A stretch of 64,000 nt of DNA from Paratinospora sagittata (taxonomy: Eukaryota > Streptophyta > Magnoliopsida > Ranunculales > Menispermaceae), in assembly GCA_035771175.1 (NCBI GenBank), contig JAYMFD010001271.1, forward strand, positions 2,976,001-3,040,000, in the 5' to 3' direction. A program made the position numbers and the translations under genes. Positions within the stretch are counted from its first letter, which is position 1; every line of letters begins with the position of its first letter. Below, piece after piece: positions 13,351 through 27,200 of the stretch. Below the pieces are notes generated by a model. The model worked only from the letters and a program-made list of their open reading frames with translations, did not search any database and was not told the origin of the DNA.

Positions 13351-16300
13351 TTCAAAAGGCAATAGAGCACTATCAGTGTTGATAGCATGCTGATAGGGTT
13401 GAATAATCAAAAATCTATTTTTCTTGAAAATTGTCCATAGCGCGCTATCCCTTTCGATAACTCGCTATAGAGCAATTGCCTTGATCTTTCGATTGTTAGA
13501 AAAATGGGCAATAGCGTGCTATAGGCCTTGATTCCACGCAATCGGAAAGTCAAAATATTCGAGCTCTCAGGTTTGTGTATATCGACCTGCAATAGTCCGC
13601 TATCCATCATTAGTGAGCATGATACACAACCCAATAGCATGCTATCCATGTCAGAGTTAGAAATCGCACATTTCTAACGAGAAAAACGTGGGCCCTTTTC
13701 CTTGCTCGATTTTTCTATTCCTTCCACTGTTCTGACTGGAAATTGTAGCTGAAACATTCTCCACTAACACCAGGTTGATTCCCATTGTGTCACACGGGCA
13801 AAACAACTTTAGATTAAACAATGTTTTGAATTCAAATCATTCCTACTCTCTTGCTCTTTAACCTGCAACTGCTAATTTAATAAAACATTCATTCTCTAAT
13901 TTTTAAAGATACAATACACACAATTTTTGCAAGTTAGACTGAGCTCTACAAAGAGTATTTCAATGGAAAAAAAGTCGTGATTCTTGCATTGCCAATAAAA
14001 GCTTCGACCTGAATCAAAATTGCAAACTGTGTTGAAGATAACCTCATTGTTTAGCAAGTTCTTCATTTTATCCCTTCTGTGCTGAGATTTTCATAAGCTA
14101 TCCATTGTTTTAAACTAGAGTTATATAAAGTGTTCTCTGTAAGAGAACACGTCACCTATATTCTTTCTCAGAGTGCTACGACTAATCATCAAGAACACAT
14201 CAAACAATAGCTATCAAAGTCTACAAAGATCAAGCTTTAAGAACGAAGACAAATTCTCAATGCTAATGCATTAGTTTGATCTTAGGTGTGTAGAGTAATC
14301 TCTCGATCAATCTCAGCATGAAAAATCTCTAAATTGCACAGTCTTCAAAATCACTTGGATTTAGTATTTGATTTTGACAAAAATATTTTCTGAAAGGTTT
14401 TAATCAACACACACGATTTTTGCAAGTTAGACTGAGCTTTCCAAAGGGTATTTCAAAAGAAGAAAGTCGTGATTGCATTACCAATAAAAGCTTCGACCAG
14501 AATCAAAATTGCAAACTGTCTTGAAGATTACCTCACTGTTTAGCTTGTTCTTCGTTTTATCCCTTTTATGCTGAGATTTTCAGAAGCTATCCATTGTTTT
14601 AAATTGTAAGTATATGAAGTGTTCTCAGTAAGAGAACACATCACCTATATTCTTTATCTGAGTGCTACAACTAGTCATCAAGAACACATCAAACAATAGC
14701 TATCAAAGTCTCCAAAGATCTTGCTCTAAGAACGAAGACATATCTCAATGCTAAGGCATTAGTTTGATGTTAGGTGTGTAGGGTAACCTCTAGACCAATC
14801 TAAGCACGAAAACCCTATAAATTTCAATGTCTTCAAAATCACTTTGATTTAGTATTTGATTTTGACAAAATATTTTCTGAAAGGTTTTAATCATAATTTC
14901 AAAGAATTTTGAATGATTTAAAAGTGTTTTGAGACAATGGAATGGTTCTTAAGTGTTAAAATATTAATTTTTCCAAAATCGGGCTATCTAGCACTTTTGC
15001 CAAAATTCTTCAAAAGGCAATAGCGCACTATCAATGTTGATAGCACGCTGATAGGTGTTGAATAACCAAAAATCTATTTTTCTTGAAAATTGCCTACAGT
15101 GCGCTGTCCCTTTTGATAACTCGCTATAGAGCAGTTGTCGTGATCTTTCGATTTTTAGTAAAATGGCCAATAGCGTGCTATAGGCCTTGATTGCACGCTA
15201 TCAGAATGTCCGAGAAACTCGAGCTCTCGGGTTTGTGTATATCGACCTGCAATAGTCCGCTATCCGTCATTAGAGAAACAGATACAAAACCCAATGGCAT
15301 GCTATCCACGTCAGTGTTAGAAATCTCACATTTCTAGCACGAAAAATGTGGGCCCTTTCCCTTGCTCAATTTTTCTATTCCTTGCACTATTTTGACTCAG
15401 AATCGTAAGTGAAAGATTCTCCACTAACACCTGGATGATACGCATTGTGTCGCACGGGCAAAGCAACTTTAGATTAAACACTGTTTTGCATGCAAATCAT
15501 TTCCTACTCTCTTGCTTTTTAACATGCAACTGCTAATTTAATAAAACACTGATTCTCTAATTTTCAAAGATACAACACACACGATTTTTGCAAGTTAGAC
15601 TAAGCTCTCCAAACAGTATTTCAATGGAAAAGCTTTGACCTGAATGAAAATTGCAAACTGCCTTGAAGATAACCTCATTGTTTAGCAAGTTCTTCATTTT
15701 ATCCCTTTTGTGCTGAGATTTTCAGAAGCTATCCATTGTTTTAAACTGTAGGTATATAAAGTGTTATGAGTAAGAGAACACATCACCTATATTCTCTCTC
15801 AGAGTGCTACAACTAATCATCAAGAACACATCAAACAATACCTATCAAAGTCTACCAAGATCAAGCTCTAAGGACGAAGACATATCTTAATGCTAATGCA
15901 TTAGTTTGATCATAGATGTGTTGGGTAACCTCTCGATCAATCTCATCACGAAAACTCTCTAAATTGCAAAGTCTTGAAAATCATTTCGATTTAGGATTTG
16001 ATATTGATAAAATATTTTCCGAAACGTTTTAGTCATGATTTCAATGAGTTTTGAATGATTTAAAAGTGTTTTGAGACATGGCAATGGTTCTTAAGTGTTA
16101 AAATATTAATATTTCCAAAATCGGGCTATCCAGCACTTTGCCAAAAAATTTCAAAAGGCAATAGCGCAGTATCAGTGTTGATAGCTCGCTGATAGGGTGC
16201 AATAATCAAAAATCTATTTTTCTTGAAAATTGCCTACAGCGCGCTATCCGTTTTGATAACTCGCTATAGAGCAGTTGTCGTGATCTTTCGATTTTTAGTA

Positions 16301-17317
16301 AAATGGGCAAAAGCGTGCCATTGGCCTTGATTGCACTCTATCGGAAAGTCTAAAAAACTCGAGCTCTCGGGTTTGTATAAATCGACCTGCAATAGTTCGC
16401 TATCAGTCATTAGAAAGCATGATACACAACCCAATAGCATGCTATCCATGTCATAGTTAAAAATATCACAATTCTAACGAGAAAAACGTGGGACCTTTCC
16501 CTTGCTCGGTTTTTCTATTCCTTGCACTGTTTTGACTTGGAATCATAACTGAAACATTCTCCACTAACACCTGGATGATTCCCATATTGTCGCACGGGCA
16601 AAACAACTTTATATTAAACAATGTTTTGGATTCAAATCATTTCCTACTCTCTTGCTCTTTAACCTGCAACTGCTAATTTAGTGAAACACTCATTCTCTAC
16701 TTTCCAAAGATACAACACACACGATTTTTGCAAGTTAGACTGAGCTTTCCAAAGAGTATTTCAAAAGAAGCAAGTCGTGATTCTTGCATTGCAAATAAAA
16801 GCTTCGACCTGAATCAAAATTGCAAAATGCCTCGAAGATAACCTCATTGTTTAGCAAGTTCTTCATTTTATCCCTTTTGTGCTGAGATTTTCAGAAGCTA
16901 TCCACTGTTTTAAACTGTAGGTATATGAAGTGTTCTCTGTAAGAGAACACGTCACCTATATTCTTTCTCTGAGTGCTACAACTAATCATCAAGAACACAT
17001 CAAACAATAGCTGTAATAGTCTAAAAAATCTAGCTCTAAGGACGAAGACATATCTTAATGCTAATGCATTAGTTTGATCTTAGGTGTGTAGGGTAACCTC
17101 TAGATCAATATCAGCACGAAAACTCTCTAAATTGCAAAGTCTTCAAAATCACTTGGATTTAGTATTTGATTTTGACAAAACATTTTCCGAATGGTTTTAA
17201 TCATAATTTCAATGAGTTTTGAATGATTTAAAAGTGTTTTGAGACAATGGAATGGTTCTTAAGTGTTGAAATATTAATTTTTCCAAAATCGGGCTATCCA
17301 GCACTTTGCCAAAAACT
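13351..17317. repeat. higher-order satellite unit, copy 1 (3967 bp)
   Basis: A compound unit made of the rest of one monomer (to 14252), a monomer of only 489 bp (14253-14741, internal deletion at about 14405 joining monomer position ~155 to ~830), a 1142-bp monomer (14742), a 1168-bp monomer (15884) and the first 266 bp of the next (17052-17317). The whole block recurs immediately downstream at an offset of 3967-3968 bp. By eye I found about a dozen differences over the whole length (for example near 13439, 14236, 14252, 14411, 14720, 15278, 16111, 16402, 16414 and a one-base A-run difference near 13975), so this is a recent tandem duplication. Confidence 0.93.
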
Positions 17318-20300
17318 TTCAAAAGGCAATAGAGCACTATCAGTGTTGATAGCATGCTGATAGGGTTGAATAATCAAAAATCTATTTTTCTTGAAAATTG
17401 CCCATAGCGCGCTATCCCTTTCGATAACTCGCTATAGAGCAATTGCCTTGATCTTTCGATTGTTAGAAAAATGGGCAATAGCGTGCTATAGGCCTTGATT
17501 CCACGCAATCGGAAAGTCAAAATATTCGAGCTCTCAGGTTTGTGTATATCGACCTGCAATAGTCCGCTATCCATCATTAGTGAGCATGATACACAACCCA
17601 ATAGCATGCTATCCATGTCAGAGTTAGAAATCGCACATTTCTAACGAGAAAAACGTGGGCCCTTTTCCTTGCTCGATTTTTCTATTCCTTCCACTGTTCT
17701 GACTGGAAATTGTAGCTGAAACATTCTCCACTAACACCAGGTTGATTCCCATTGTGTCACACGGGCAAAACAACTTTAGATTAAACAATGTTTTGAATTC
17801 AAATCATTCCTACTCTCTTGCTCTTTAACCTGCAACTGCTAATTTAATAAAACATTCATTCTCTAATTTTTAAAGATACAATACACACAATTTTTGCAAG
17901 TTAGACTGAGCTCTACAAAGAGTATTTCAATGGAAAAAAAAGTCGTGATTCTTGCATTGCCAATAAAAGCTTCGACCTGAATCAAAATTGCAAACTGTGT
18001 TGAAGATAACCTCATTGTTTAGCAAGTTCTTCATTTTATCCCTTCTGTGCTGAGATTTTCATAAGCTATCCATTGTTTTAAACTAGAGTTATATAAAGTG
18101 TTCTCTGTAAGAGAACACGTCACCTATATTCTTTCTCAGAGTGCTACGACTAATCATCAAGAACACATCAAACAATAGCTATCAAAGTCTACAAAGATCA
18201 ACCTTTAAGAACGAAGACATATTCTCAATGCTAATGCATTAGTTTGATCTTAGGTGTGTAGAGTAATCTCTCGATCAATCTCAGCATGAAAAATCTCTAA
18301 ATTGCACAGTCTTCAAAATCACTTGGATTTAGTATTTGATTTTGACAAAAATATTTTCTGAAAGGTTTTAATCAACACACACAATTTTTGCAAGTTAGAC
18401 TGAGCTTTCCAAAGGGTATTTCAAAAGAAGAAAGTCGTGATTGCATTACCAATAAAAGCTTCGACCAGAATCAAAATTGCAAACTGTCTTGAAGATTACC
18501 TCACTGTTTAGCTTGTTCTTCGTTTTATCCCTTTTATGCTGAGATTTTCAGAAGCTATCCATTGTTTTAAATTGTAAGTATATGAAGTGTTCTCAGTAAG
18601 AGAACACATCACCTATATTCTTTATCTGAGTGCTACAACTAGTCATCAAGAACACATCAAACAATAGCTATCAAAGTCTCCAAAGATCAAGCTCTAAGAA
18701 CGAAGACATATCTCAATGCTAAGGCATTAGTTTGATGTTAGGTGTGTAGGGTAACCTCTAGACCAATCTAAGCACGAAAACCCTATAAATTTCAATGTCT
18801 TCAAAATCACTTTGATTTAGTATTTGATTTTGACAAAATATTTTCTGAAAGGTTTTAATCATAATTTCAAAGAATTTTGAATGATTTAAAAGTGTTTTGA
18901 GACAATGGAATGGTTCTTAAGTGTTAAAATATTAATTTTTCCAAAATCGGGCTATCTAGCACTTTTGCCAAAATTCTTCAAAAGGCAATAGCGCACTATC
19001 AATGTTGATAGCACGCTGATAGGTGTTGAATAACCAAAAATCTATTTTTCTTGAAAATTGCCTACAGTGCGCTGTCCCTTTTGATAACTCGCTATAGAGC
19101 AGTTGTCGTGATCTTTCGATTTTTAGTAAAATGGCCAATAGCGTGCTATAGGCCTTGATTGCACGCTATCAGAATGTCCGAGAAACTCGAGCTCTCGGGT
19201 TTGTGTATATCGACCTGCAATAGTCCGCTATCCGTCATTAGAGAAACGGATACAAAACCCAATGGCATGCTATCCACGTCAGTGTTAGAAATCTCACATT
19301 TCTAGCACGAAAAATGTGGGCCCTTTCCCTTGCTCAATTTTTCTATTCCTTGCACTATTTTGACTCAGAATCGTAAGTGAAAGATTCTCCACTAACACCT
19401 GGATGATACGCATTGTGTCGCACGGGCAAAGCAACTTTAGATTAAACACTGTTTTGCATGCAAATCATTTCCTACTCTCTTGCTTTTTAACATGCAACTG
19501 CTAATTTAATAAAACACTGATTCTCTAATTTTCAAAGATACAACACACACGATTTTTGCAAGTTAGACTAAGCTCTCCAAACAGTATTTCAATGGAAAAG
19601 CTTTGACCTGAATGAAAATTGCAAACTGCCTTGAAGATAACCTCATTGTTTAGCAAGTTCTTCATTTTATCCCTTTTGTGCTGAGATTTTCAGAAGCTAT
19701 CCATTGTTTTAAACTGTAGGTATATAAAGTGTTATGAGTAAGAGAACACATCACCTATATTCTCTCTCAGAGTGCTACAACTAATCATCAAGAACACATC
19801 AAACAATACCTATCAAAGTCTACCAAGATCAAGCTCTAAGGACGAAGACATATCTTAATGCTAATGCATTAGTTTGATCATAGATGTGTTGGGTAACCTC
19901 TCGATCAATCTCATCACGAAAACTCTCTAAATTGCAAAGTCTTGAAAATCATTTCGATTTAGGATTTGATATTGATAAAATATTTTCCGAAACGTTTTAG
20001 TCATGATTTCAATGAGTTTTGAATGATTTAAAAGTGTTTTGAGACATGGCAATGGTTCTTAAGTGTTAAAATATTGATATTTCCAAAATCGGGCTATCCA
20101 GCACTTTGCCAAAAAATTTCAAAAGGCAATAGCGCAGTATCAGTGTTGATAGCTCGCTGATAGGGTGCAATAATCAAAAATCTATTTTTCTTGAAAATTG
20201 CCTACAGCGCGCTATCCGTTTTGATAACTCGCTATAGAGCAGTTGTCGTGATCTTTCGATTTTTAGTAAAATGGGCAAAAGCGTGCCATTGGCCTTGATT

Positions 20301-21285
20301 GCACTCTATCGGAAAGTCTAAAAAACTCGAGCTCTCGGGTTTGTATAAATCGACCTACAATAGTTCGCTATCAGTCATTCGAAAGCATGATACACAACCC
20401 AATAGCATGCTATCCATGTCATAGTTAAAAATATCACAATTCTAACGAGAAAAACGTGGGACCTTTCCCTTGCTCGGTTTTTCTATTCCTTGCACTGTTT
20501 TGACTTGGAATCATAACTGAAACATTCTCCACTAACACCTGGATGATTCCCATATTGTCGCACGGGCAAAACAACTTTATATTAAACAATGTTTTGGATT
20601 CAAATCATTTCCTACTCTCTTGCTCTTTAACCTGCAACTGCTAATTTAGTGAAACACTCATTCTCTACTTTTCAAAGATACAACACACACGATTTTTGCA
20701 AGTTAGACTGAGCTTTCCAAAGAGTATTTCAAAAGAAGCAAGTCGTGATTCTTGCATTGCAAATAAAAGCTTCGACCTGAATCAAAATTGCAAAATGCCT
20801 CGAAGATAACCTCATTGTTTAGCAAGTTCTTCATTTTATCCCTTTTGTGCTGAGATTTTCAGAAGCTATCCACTGTTTTAAACTGTAGGTATATGAAGTG
20901 TTCTCTGTAAGAGAACACGTCACCTATATTCTTTCTCTGAGTGCTACAACTAATCATCAAGAACACATCAAACAATAGCTGTAATAGTCTAAAAAAATCT
21001 AGCTCTAAGGACGAAGACATATCTTAATGCTAATGCATTAGTTTGATCTTAGGTGTGTAGGGTAACCTCTAGATCAATATCAGCACGAAAACTCTCTAAA
21101 TTGCAAAGTCTTCAAAATCACTTGGATTTAGTATTTGATTTTGACAAAACATTTTCCGAATGGTTTTAATCATAATTTCAATGAGTTTTGAATGATTTAA
21201 AAGTGTTTTGAGACAATGGAATGGTTCTTAAGTGTTGAAATATTAATTTTTCCAAAATCGGGCTATCCAGCACTTTGCCAAAAAC
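17318..21285. repeat. higher-order satellite unit, copy 2 (about 3968 bp)
   Basis: Second, nearly identical copy of the 3.97-kb unit, with register starts at 18221, 18710, 19852 and 21020, each exactly 3968 bp after its counterpart. The same 489-bp deleted monomer is present (18221-18709). Identity to copy 1 ends at about 21286, where the sequence reads CCACAGGGAATAGC instead of continuing with the copy-1 sequence. Copy 2 is therefore bounded by ordinary satellite on the right. Confidence 0.93.
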
Positions 21286-24200
21286 TTTCCACAGGGAATA
21301 GCGCACTATCAGTGTTGATAGCACGCTGTCTATTTTTCTTGAAAATTGCCAACAGCGTGCTATCCGTTTTGATAACTCTCTATAGAGTAGTTGTCGTGAT
21401 CTTTCAATTTTTAGTAAAATGGGAAATAGTGTGCTATTGGCCTTGATTGCAGTCTATCAAAAAGTCTGAAAAACTCGAGCCCTCGGGTTTGTGTATATCG
21501 ACCTGCAATAGTCCGCTATCTGTCATTAGAGAGCATGATACACAACCCAATAGCATGCTATCCACGTAAGAGTTAGAAATCTCACATTTCTAACGAGAAA
21601 AACGTGGCACCTTTTCCTTGCTCGATTTTTCTATTCCTAGCACAGTTTTGACTTTGAATCGTAACTGAAGCATTCTCCACTAACACCTGGATGATTCCCA
21701 TTGTGTTGCACTGGCTAAACAACTTTATATTAAACAATGTTTTGAATTCAAATAATTTCCTACTCTCTTGCTCTTTAACCTCTACTTTTCAAAGATACAA
21801 CACAAACGATTTTTTTCAAGTAAGACTGAGCTTTCCAAAGAGTATTTCAAAAGAAGAAAGTCGTGATTCTTACATTGCCAATAAAAGTTTCGACCTGAAT
21901 CAAAATTGCAAACTATTTTGAAGATAACCTCATAGTTTAGCAAGTTCGTCATTTTGTCCCTTTTGGGCTGAGATTTTTAGAAGCTATCCATTGTTTTAAA
22001 CTGTAGGTATATGAAGTGTTTTCAGTTAGAGAACACATCACCTATATTCTTTATCTGAGTGCTACAACTAGTCATCAAGAACACATCAAACAATAGCTAT
22101 TAAAGTCTACAAAGATCAAGCTCTAAGGACGAAGACGTATCTCAATGCTAATGCATTAGTTTGATCTTAGGTGTGTAGGGTAACCTCTCGATCAATCTCA
22201 GCACGAAAACTCTCTAAATTGCAAAGTCTTCAGAATCAATTGGATTTAGAATTTGATTTTGATAAAACATTTTCCGAAAGGTCTTAGTCATAATTTCAAT
22301 GAGTTTTGAATGATTTAAAAGTGTTTTGAGACAATGGAATGGTTCTTAAGTGTCAAAATATTAATTTTTCCAAAATCGAGCTATCTAGCACTTTGGCAAA
22401 AATTTTCGAAAGGCAATAGCGTACTATCAGTGTTGATAGAACGCAGTCTATTTTTCTTGAAAATTGCCTACAGCGTGCTATCCGTTTTGATAACTCGCTA
22501 TAGAGCAGTTGTCGTGATCATTCGATTTTTAGTAAAATGGGCAATAGGGTGCTATAGGCCTTGATTGCACTCTATCTGAAAGTCTGAAAAACTTGAGCTC
22601 TCGGGTTTGTGTATATCGACCTGCAATAGTCCGCTACCTGTCATTAGAGAGCATGACACACAACCCAATAGCATGCTATCCACGTAAGAGTTAGAAATCT
22701 CAAATTTTTAACGAGAAAAACGTGGGACCTTTCCCTTGCTCGATTTTTCTATTCCTTGCATGGTTTGACTTTGAATCGTAACTGAAACATTCTCCACTAA
22801 CACTTGGATGATTCCCATTGTGTCGCACGGGCTAAACAACTTTATATTAAACAACGTTTTGAATTCAAATCATCTCCTACTCTCTTCCTCTTTAACCTGC
22901 AACTGCTAATTTAATGAAACACTCATTCTCTACTTTTCAAAGACACAACGCACACGATTTTTTTAAGTTAGGCTGAGTTTTCCAAGGAGTATTTCAAAAG
23001 AAGAAAGTCGTGATTCTTGCAAACTGTCTTGAAGATAACCTCATTGTTTAGCAAGTTCTTCATTTTATCCCTTTTGTGCTTAGATTTTCAGAAGCTATCA
23101 TTGTTTTAAACTGTAGGTATATCAAGTAAGAGAACACATCACCTATATTCTTTATCTGAGTGCTACAACTAGTCATCAAGAACACATCAAACAATAGCTA
23201 TCAAAGTCTACAAAGATCAAGCTCTAAGGACGAAGACGTATCTCAATGCTAATTCATTAGTTTGATCTTAGGTGTGTAGGGTAGCCTTTCGATCAATCTC
23301 AGCACGAAAACTCTCTAAATTGCAAAGTCTTCAAAATCAATTGGGTTTAGAATTTTATTTTGATAAAATATTTTTCGAAAGGTTTTAGTCATAATTTCAA
23401 TGAGTTTTGAATGATTTAAAAGTGTTTTGAGACAACGGAATGGTTCTTAAGTGTTAAAATATTAATTTTTCCAAAATCGGGCTATCCAGCACTTTGCCAA
23501 AAATTTTCAAAAGTCAATAGCGCACTATCAGTGTCGATAGCACGCTGTCTATTTTTCTTGAAAATTGCCAACAGCATCCTATCCATTTTGATAACTCGTT
23601 ATAGAGCAGTTGCCGTGATCTTTCGATTTTTAGTAAAATGGGCAATAGCGTGCTATAGGCCTTGATTGCACTCTATCAGAAAGTCTGAAAAACTGGAGCT
23701 CTCGGGTTTGTGTATATCGACCTGCAATAGTCCGCTATCTGTCATTAGAGGGCATGACACACAACCCAATAGCATGCTATCCACGTAAGAGTTAGAAATC
23801 TCACGTTTCTAATGAGAAAAACTTGGGCCCTTTCCCTTGCTCGATTTTTCTATTCCTTACACAGTTTTGACTGGGAATCGTAGCTGAAACATTCTCCACT
23901 AACACCTGGATGATTCCCATTGTGTCGGACAATCAAAACCACTTTATATTAAACAATGTTTTGAATTCAAATCATTTCCTACTCTCTCGCTCTTTAACCT
24001 GCAACTGTTGATTTAATGAAACACTCATTTTCTACTTTTCAAAGATACAACACACACGATTTTTTTTCAAGTTAGACTGAGCTTTCCAAAGAGTATTTCA
24101 AAAGAAGAAAGTCGTGATTCTTGCACTTCCAATAAAAGCTTCGACCTAAATCAAAATTGCAAACTGTCTTGAGGATAACCTCATTTTATCCCTTTTGTGC

Positions 24201-27200
24201 TGAGATTTTCAGAAGCTATCTATTGTTTTAAGTTGTAGGTATATGAAGTATTCTCAGTAAGAGAACGCGTTACCTATATTTTTTCTTTGAGTGCTACAAC
24301 TAATCAGCAAGAACACATCAAACAATAGCTATCAAAGTTTACAAAGATCAAGCTCTAAGGACGAAGACGTATCTCAAACCTAATGCATTAGTTTGATCTT
24401 AGGTGTGTAGGGTAACCTCTCGATCAATCTTAGCATGAAAACTCTCTAAATTGCAAAGTCTTCAAAATCACTTGGATTTAGAATTTTGATTTTGATAAAA
24501 TATTTTCCGAAAGGTTTTAGTCATAATTTCAATGAGTTTTGAATGATTTAAAATTGTTTTGAGACAACGGAATGGTTCATAAGTGTTAAAATATTAATTT
24601 TTCCAAAATCGGGCTATCTAGCACTTTGCCAAAAATTTTCAAAAGTCAAAAGCGCACTATCAGTGTCGATAGCACGCTGTCTATTTTTCTTGAAAATTGC
24701 CAACAGCATCCTATCCGTTTTGATAACTCGTTATAGAGCAGTTGCCGTGATCTTCCGATTTTTAGTAAAATGGGCAATAGCGTGCTATAGGCCTTGATTG
24801 CACTCTATCGGAAAGTCTGAAAAACTCGAGCTCTCGGGTTTGTGTATATGGACCTGCAATAGTCCGCTATCTGTCATTAGAGGGCATGACACACAACCCA
24901 ATAGCATGCTATCCACGTAAGAGTTAGAAATCTCACATTTCTAATGAGAAAAACTTGGGCCCTTTCCCTTGCTCGATTTTTCTATTCCTTACACAGTTTT
25001 GACTGGGAATCGTAGCTGAAACATTCTCCACTAACACTTGGATGATTCCCATTGTGTCGCACGATCAAAACCACTTTATATTAAACAATGTTTTGAATTC
25101 AAATCATTTCCTACTCTCTCGCTCTTTAACCTGCAACTGCTAATTTAATGAAACACTCATTTTCTACTTTTCAAAGATACAACACACACGATTTTTTTCA
25201 AGTTAGACTGAGCTTTCCAAAGAGTATTTCAAAAGAAGAAAGTCGTGATTCTTGCACTTCCAATAAAAGCTTCGACCTAAATCAAAATTGCAAACTATCT
25301 TGAGGATAACCTCATTTTATCCCTTTTGTGCTGAGATTTTCAGAAGCTATCCATTGTTTTAAGCTGTAGGTATATGAAGGATTCTCAGTAAGAGAACACA
25401 TTACCTATATTTTTTATTTGAGTGCTACAACTAATCAGCAAGAACACATCAAACAATAGTTATCAACGTTTACAAAGATCAAGCTCTAAGGACGAAGACG
25501 TATCTCAAAGCTAATGCATTAGTTTGATCTTAGGTGTGTAGGGTAACCTCTCGATCAATCTTAGCATGAAAACTCTCTAAATTGCAAAGTCTTCAAAATC
25601 ACTTGTATTTAGAATTTTGATTTTGATAAAATATTTTCCGAAAGGTTTTAGTCATAATTTCAATGAGTTTTGAATGATATAAAAGTGTTTTGACACAATG
25701 GAATGGTTCTTAAGTGTTAAATTATTAATTTTTCCTAAATCGGGCAATCAAGCACTTTTCCAAAAATTTTCAAAAGGCAATAGCGCACTATCAGTGTTGA
25801 TAGCACATTGATTGGGTTCAACAATTAAAAATCTATTTTTCTTGAAAATTGCCTACAGCGCGCTATCCGTTTTGATAACTCGCTATAGAGCAGTTGCCCA
25901 AATCTTTCGATTTTTGGTAAAATGGGCAATAGCGTGCTATAGGCCTTGATTGCACGCTATCGGAATGTCTAAAAAACTCGAGCTCTCGGGGTTGTGTATA
26001 TCGACCCTGCAATAGTCCGCTATCCATCATTAGAGAGCATGATACACAACCCAACCGCATGCTATCCACGTCAGAGTCAGAAATCTCACATTTCTAACGA
26101 GAAAAACGTGGGATCTTTCCCTTGCTTAATTTTTCTATAACTTGCACAGTTTTGACTGGGAATCGTAACTTAAACAGTCTCCACTAACACCTGGTGGATT
26201 CTTGTTGTGTCGCATGCGCAAAACAACTTTAAACTAAACAATGTTTTGAATTCAAATCATTTCCTACTTTCTTGCTCTTTAACCTGCAACTGTTAATTTA
26301 ATAAAACACTCATTTTCTAATTTTCAACGATACAACACACACGATTTTTGCAAGTTAGACTGAGCTTTCCAAAGAGTATTTCAAAAGAAGAAAGTCGTGA
26401 TTCTTGCATTGCTAATAAAAGCTTCGACCTGAATCAAAATTGCAAACTGTCTTGAAGATAACCTCATTGTTTAGCAAGTTCTTCATTTTATCCTTTTTGT
26501 GCTGAGATTTTCAGAAGCTATCGATTGTTTTAAACTGTAGGTATATGAAGTGTTCTCAGTAAGAGAACACATCACCAATATTCTTTGTCTGAGTGCTACA
26601 ACTAATCATCAAAAACACATCAAACAATAGCTATCAAAGTCTACAAAGATCATGCTCTAAGGACGAAGACGTATCTCAATGCTAATGCATTAGTTTGATC
26701 TTAGGTGTGAAGGGTAACCTCTCGATCAATCTCAACACGAAAACTCTCTAAATTGCAAAGTCTTCAAAATCACTTGGATTTAGTCATAATTTCAATGTGT
26801 TTTAAATGATTTAAAAGTGTTTTGACACAATCGAATGGTCCTTAAGTGTTAAATTAATAATTTTTCCAAAATCGGGCTATCTAGCACTTTGCCAAAAATT
26901 TTCAAAAGGCAATAGCACACTAGCAGTGTTTATAGCACGTTGACAGGGTTTCATAATCAAAAATCTATTTTTCTTTAAAATTGCCTACAGCACGCTATCC
27001 CTTTTGATAACTCGCTATATAGCAATTGCCGTGATCTTTCGATTGTTAGTAAAATGGGCAATAGCGTGCTATAGGCCTTGATTGCACGCTATCGAAAAGT
27101 CTGAAAAACTCGAGCTCCCGGGTTTGTGTATATCGACCTGCAATGGTCCGCTATCCGTCATAAGAGAGCATGATACACAACCCAATAGCATGCTATCCAC

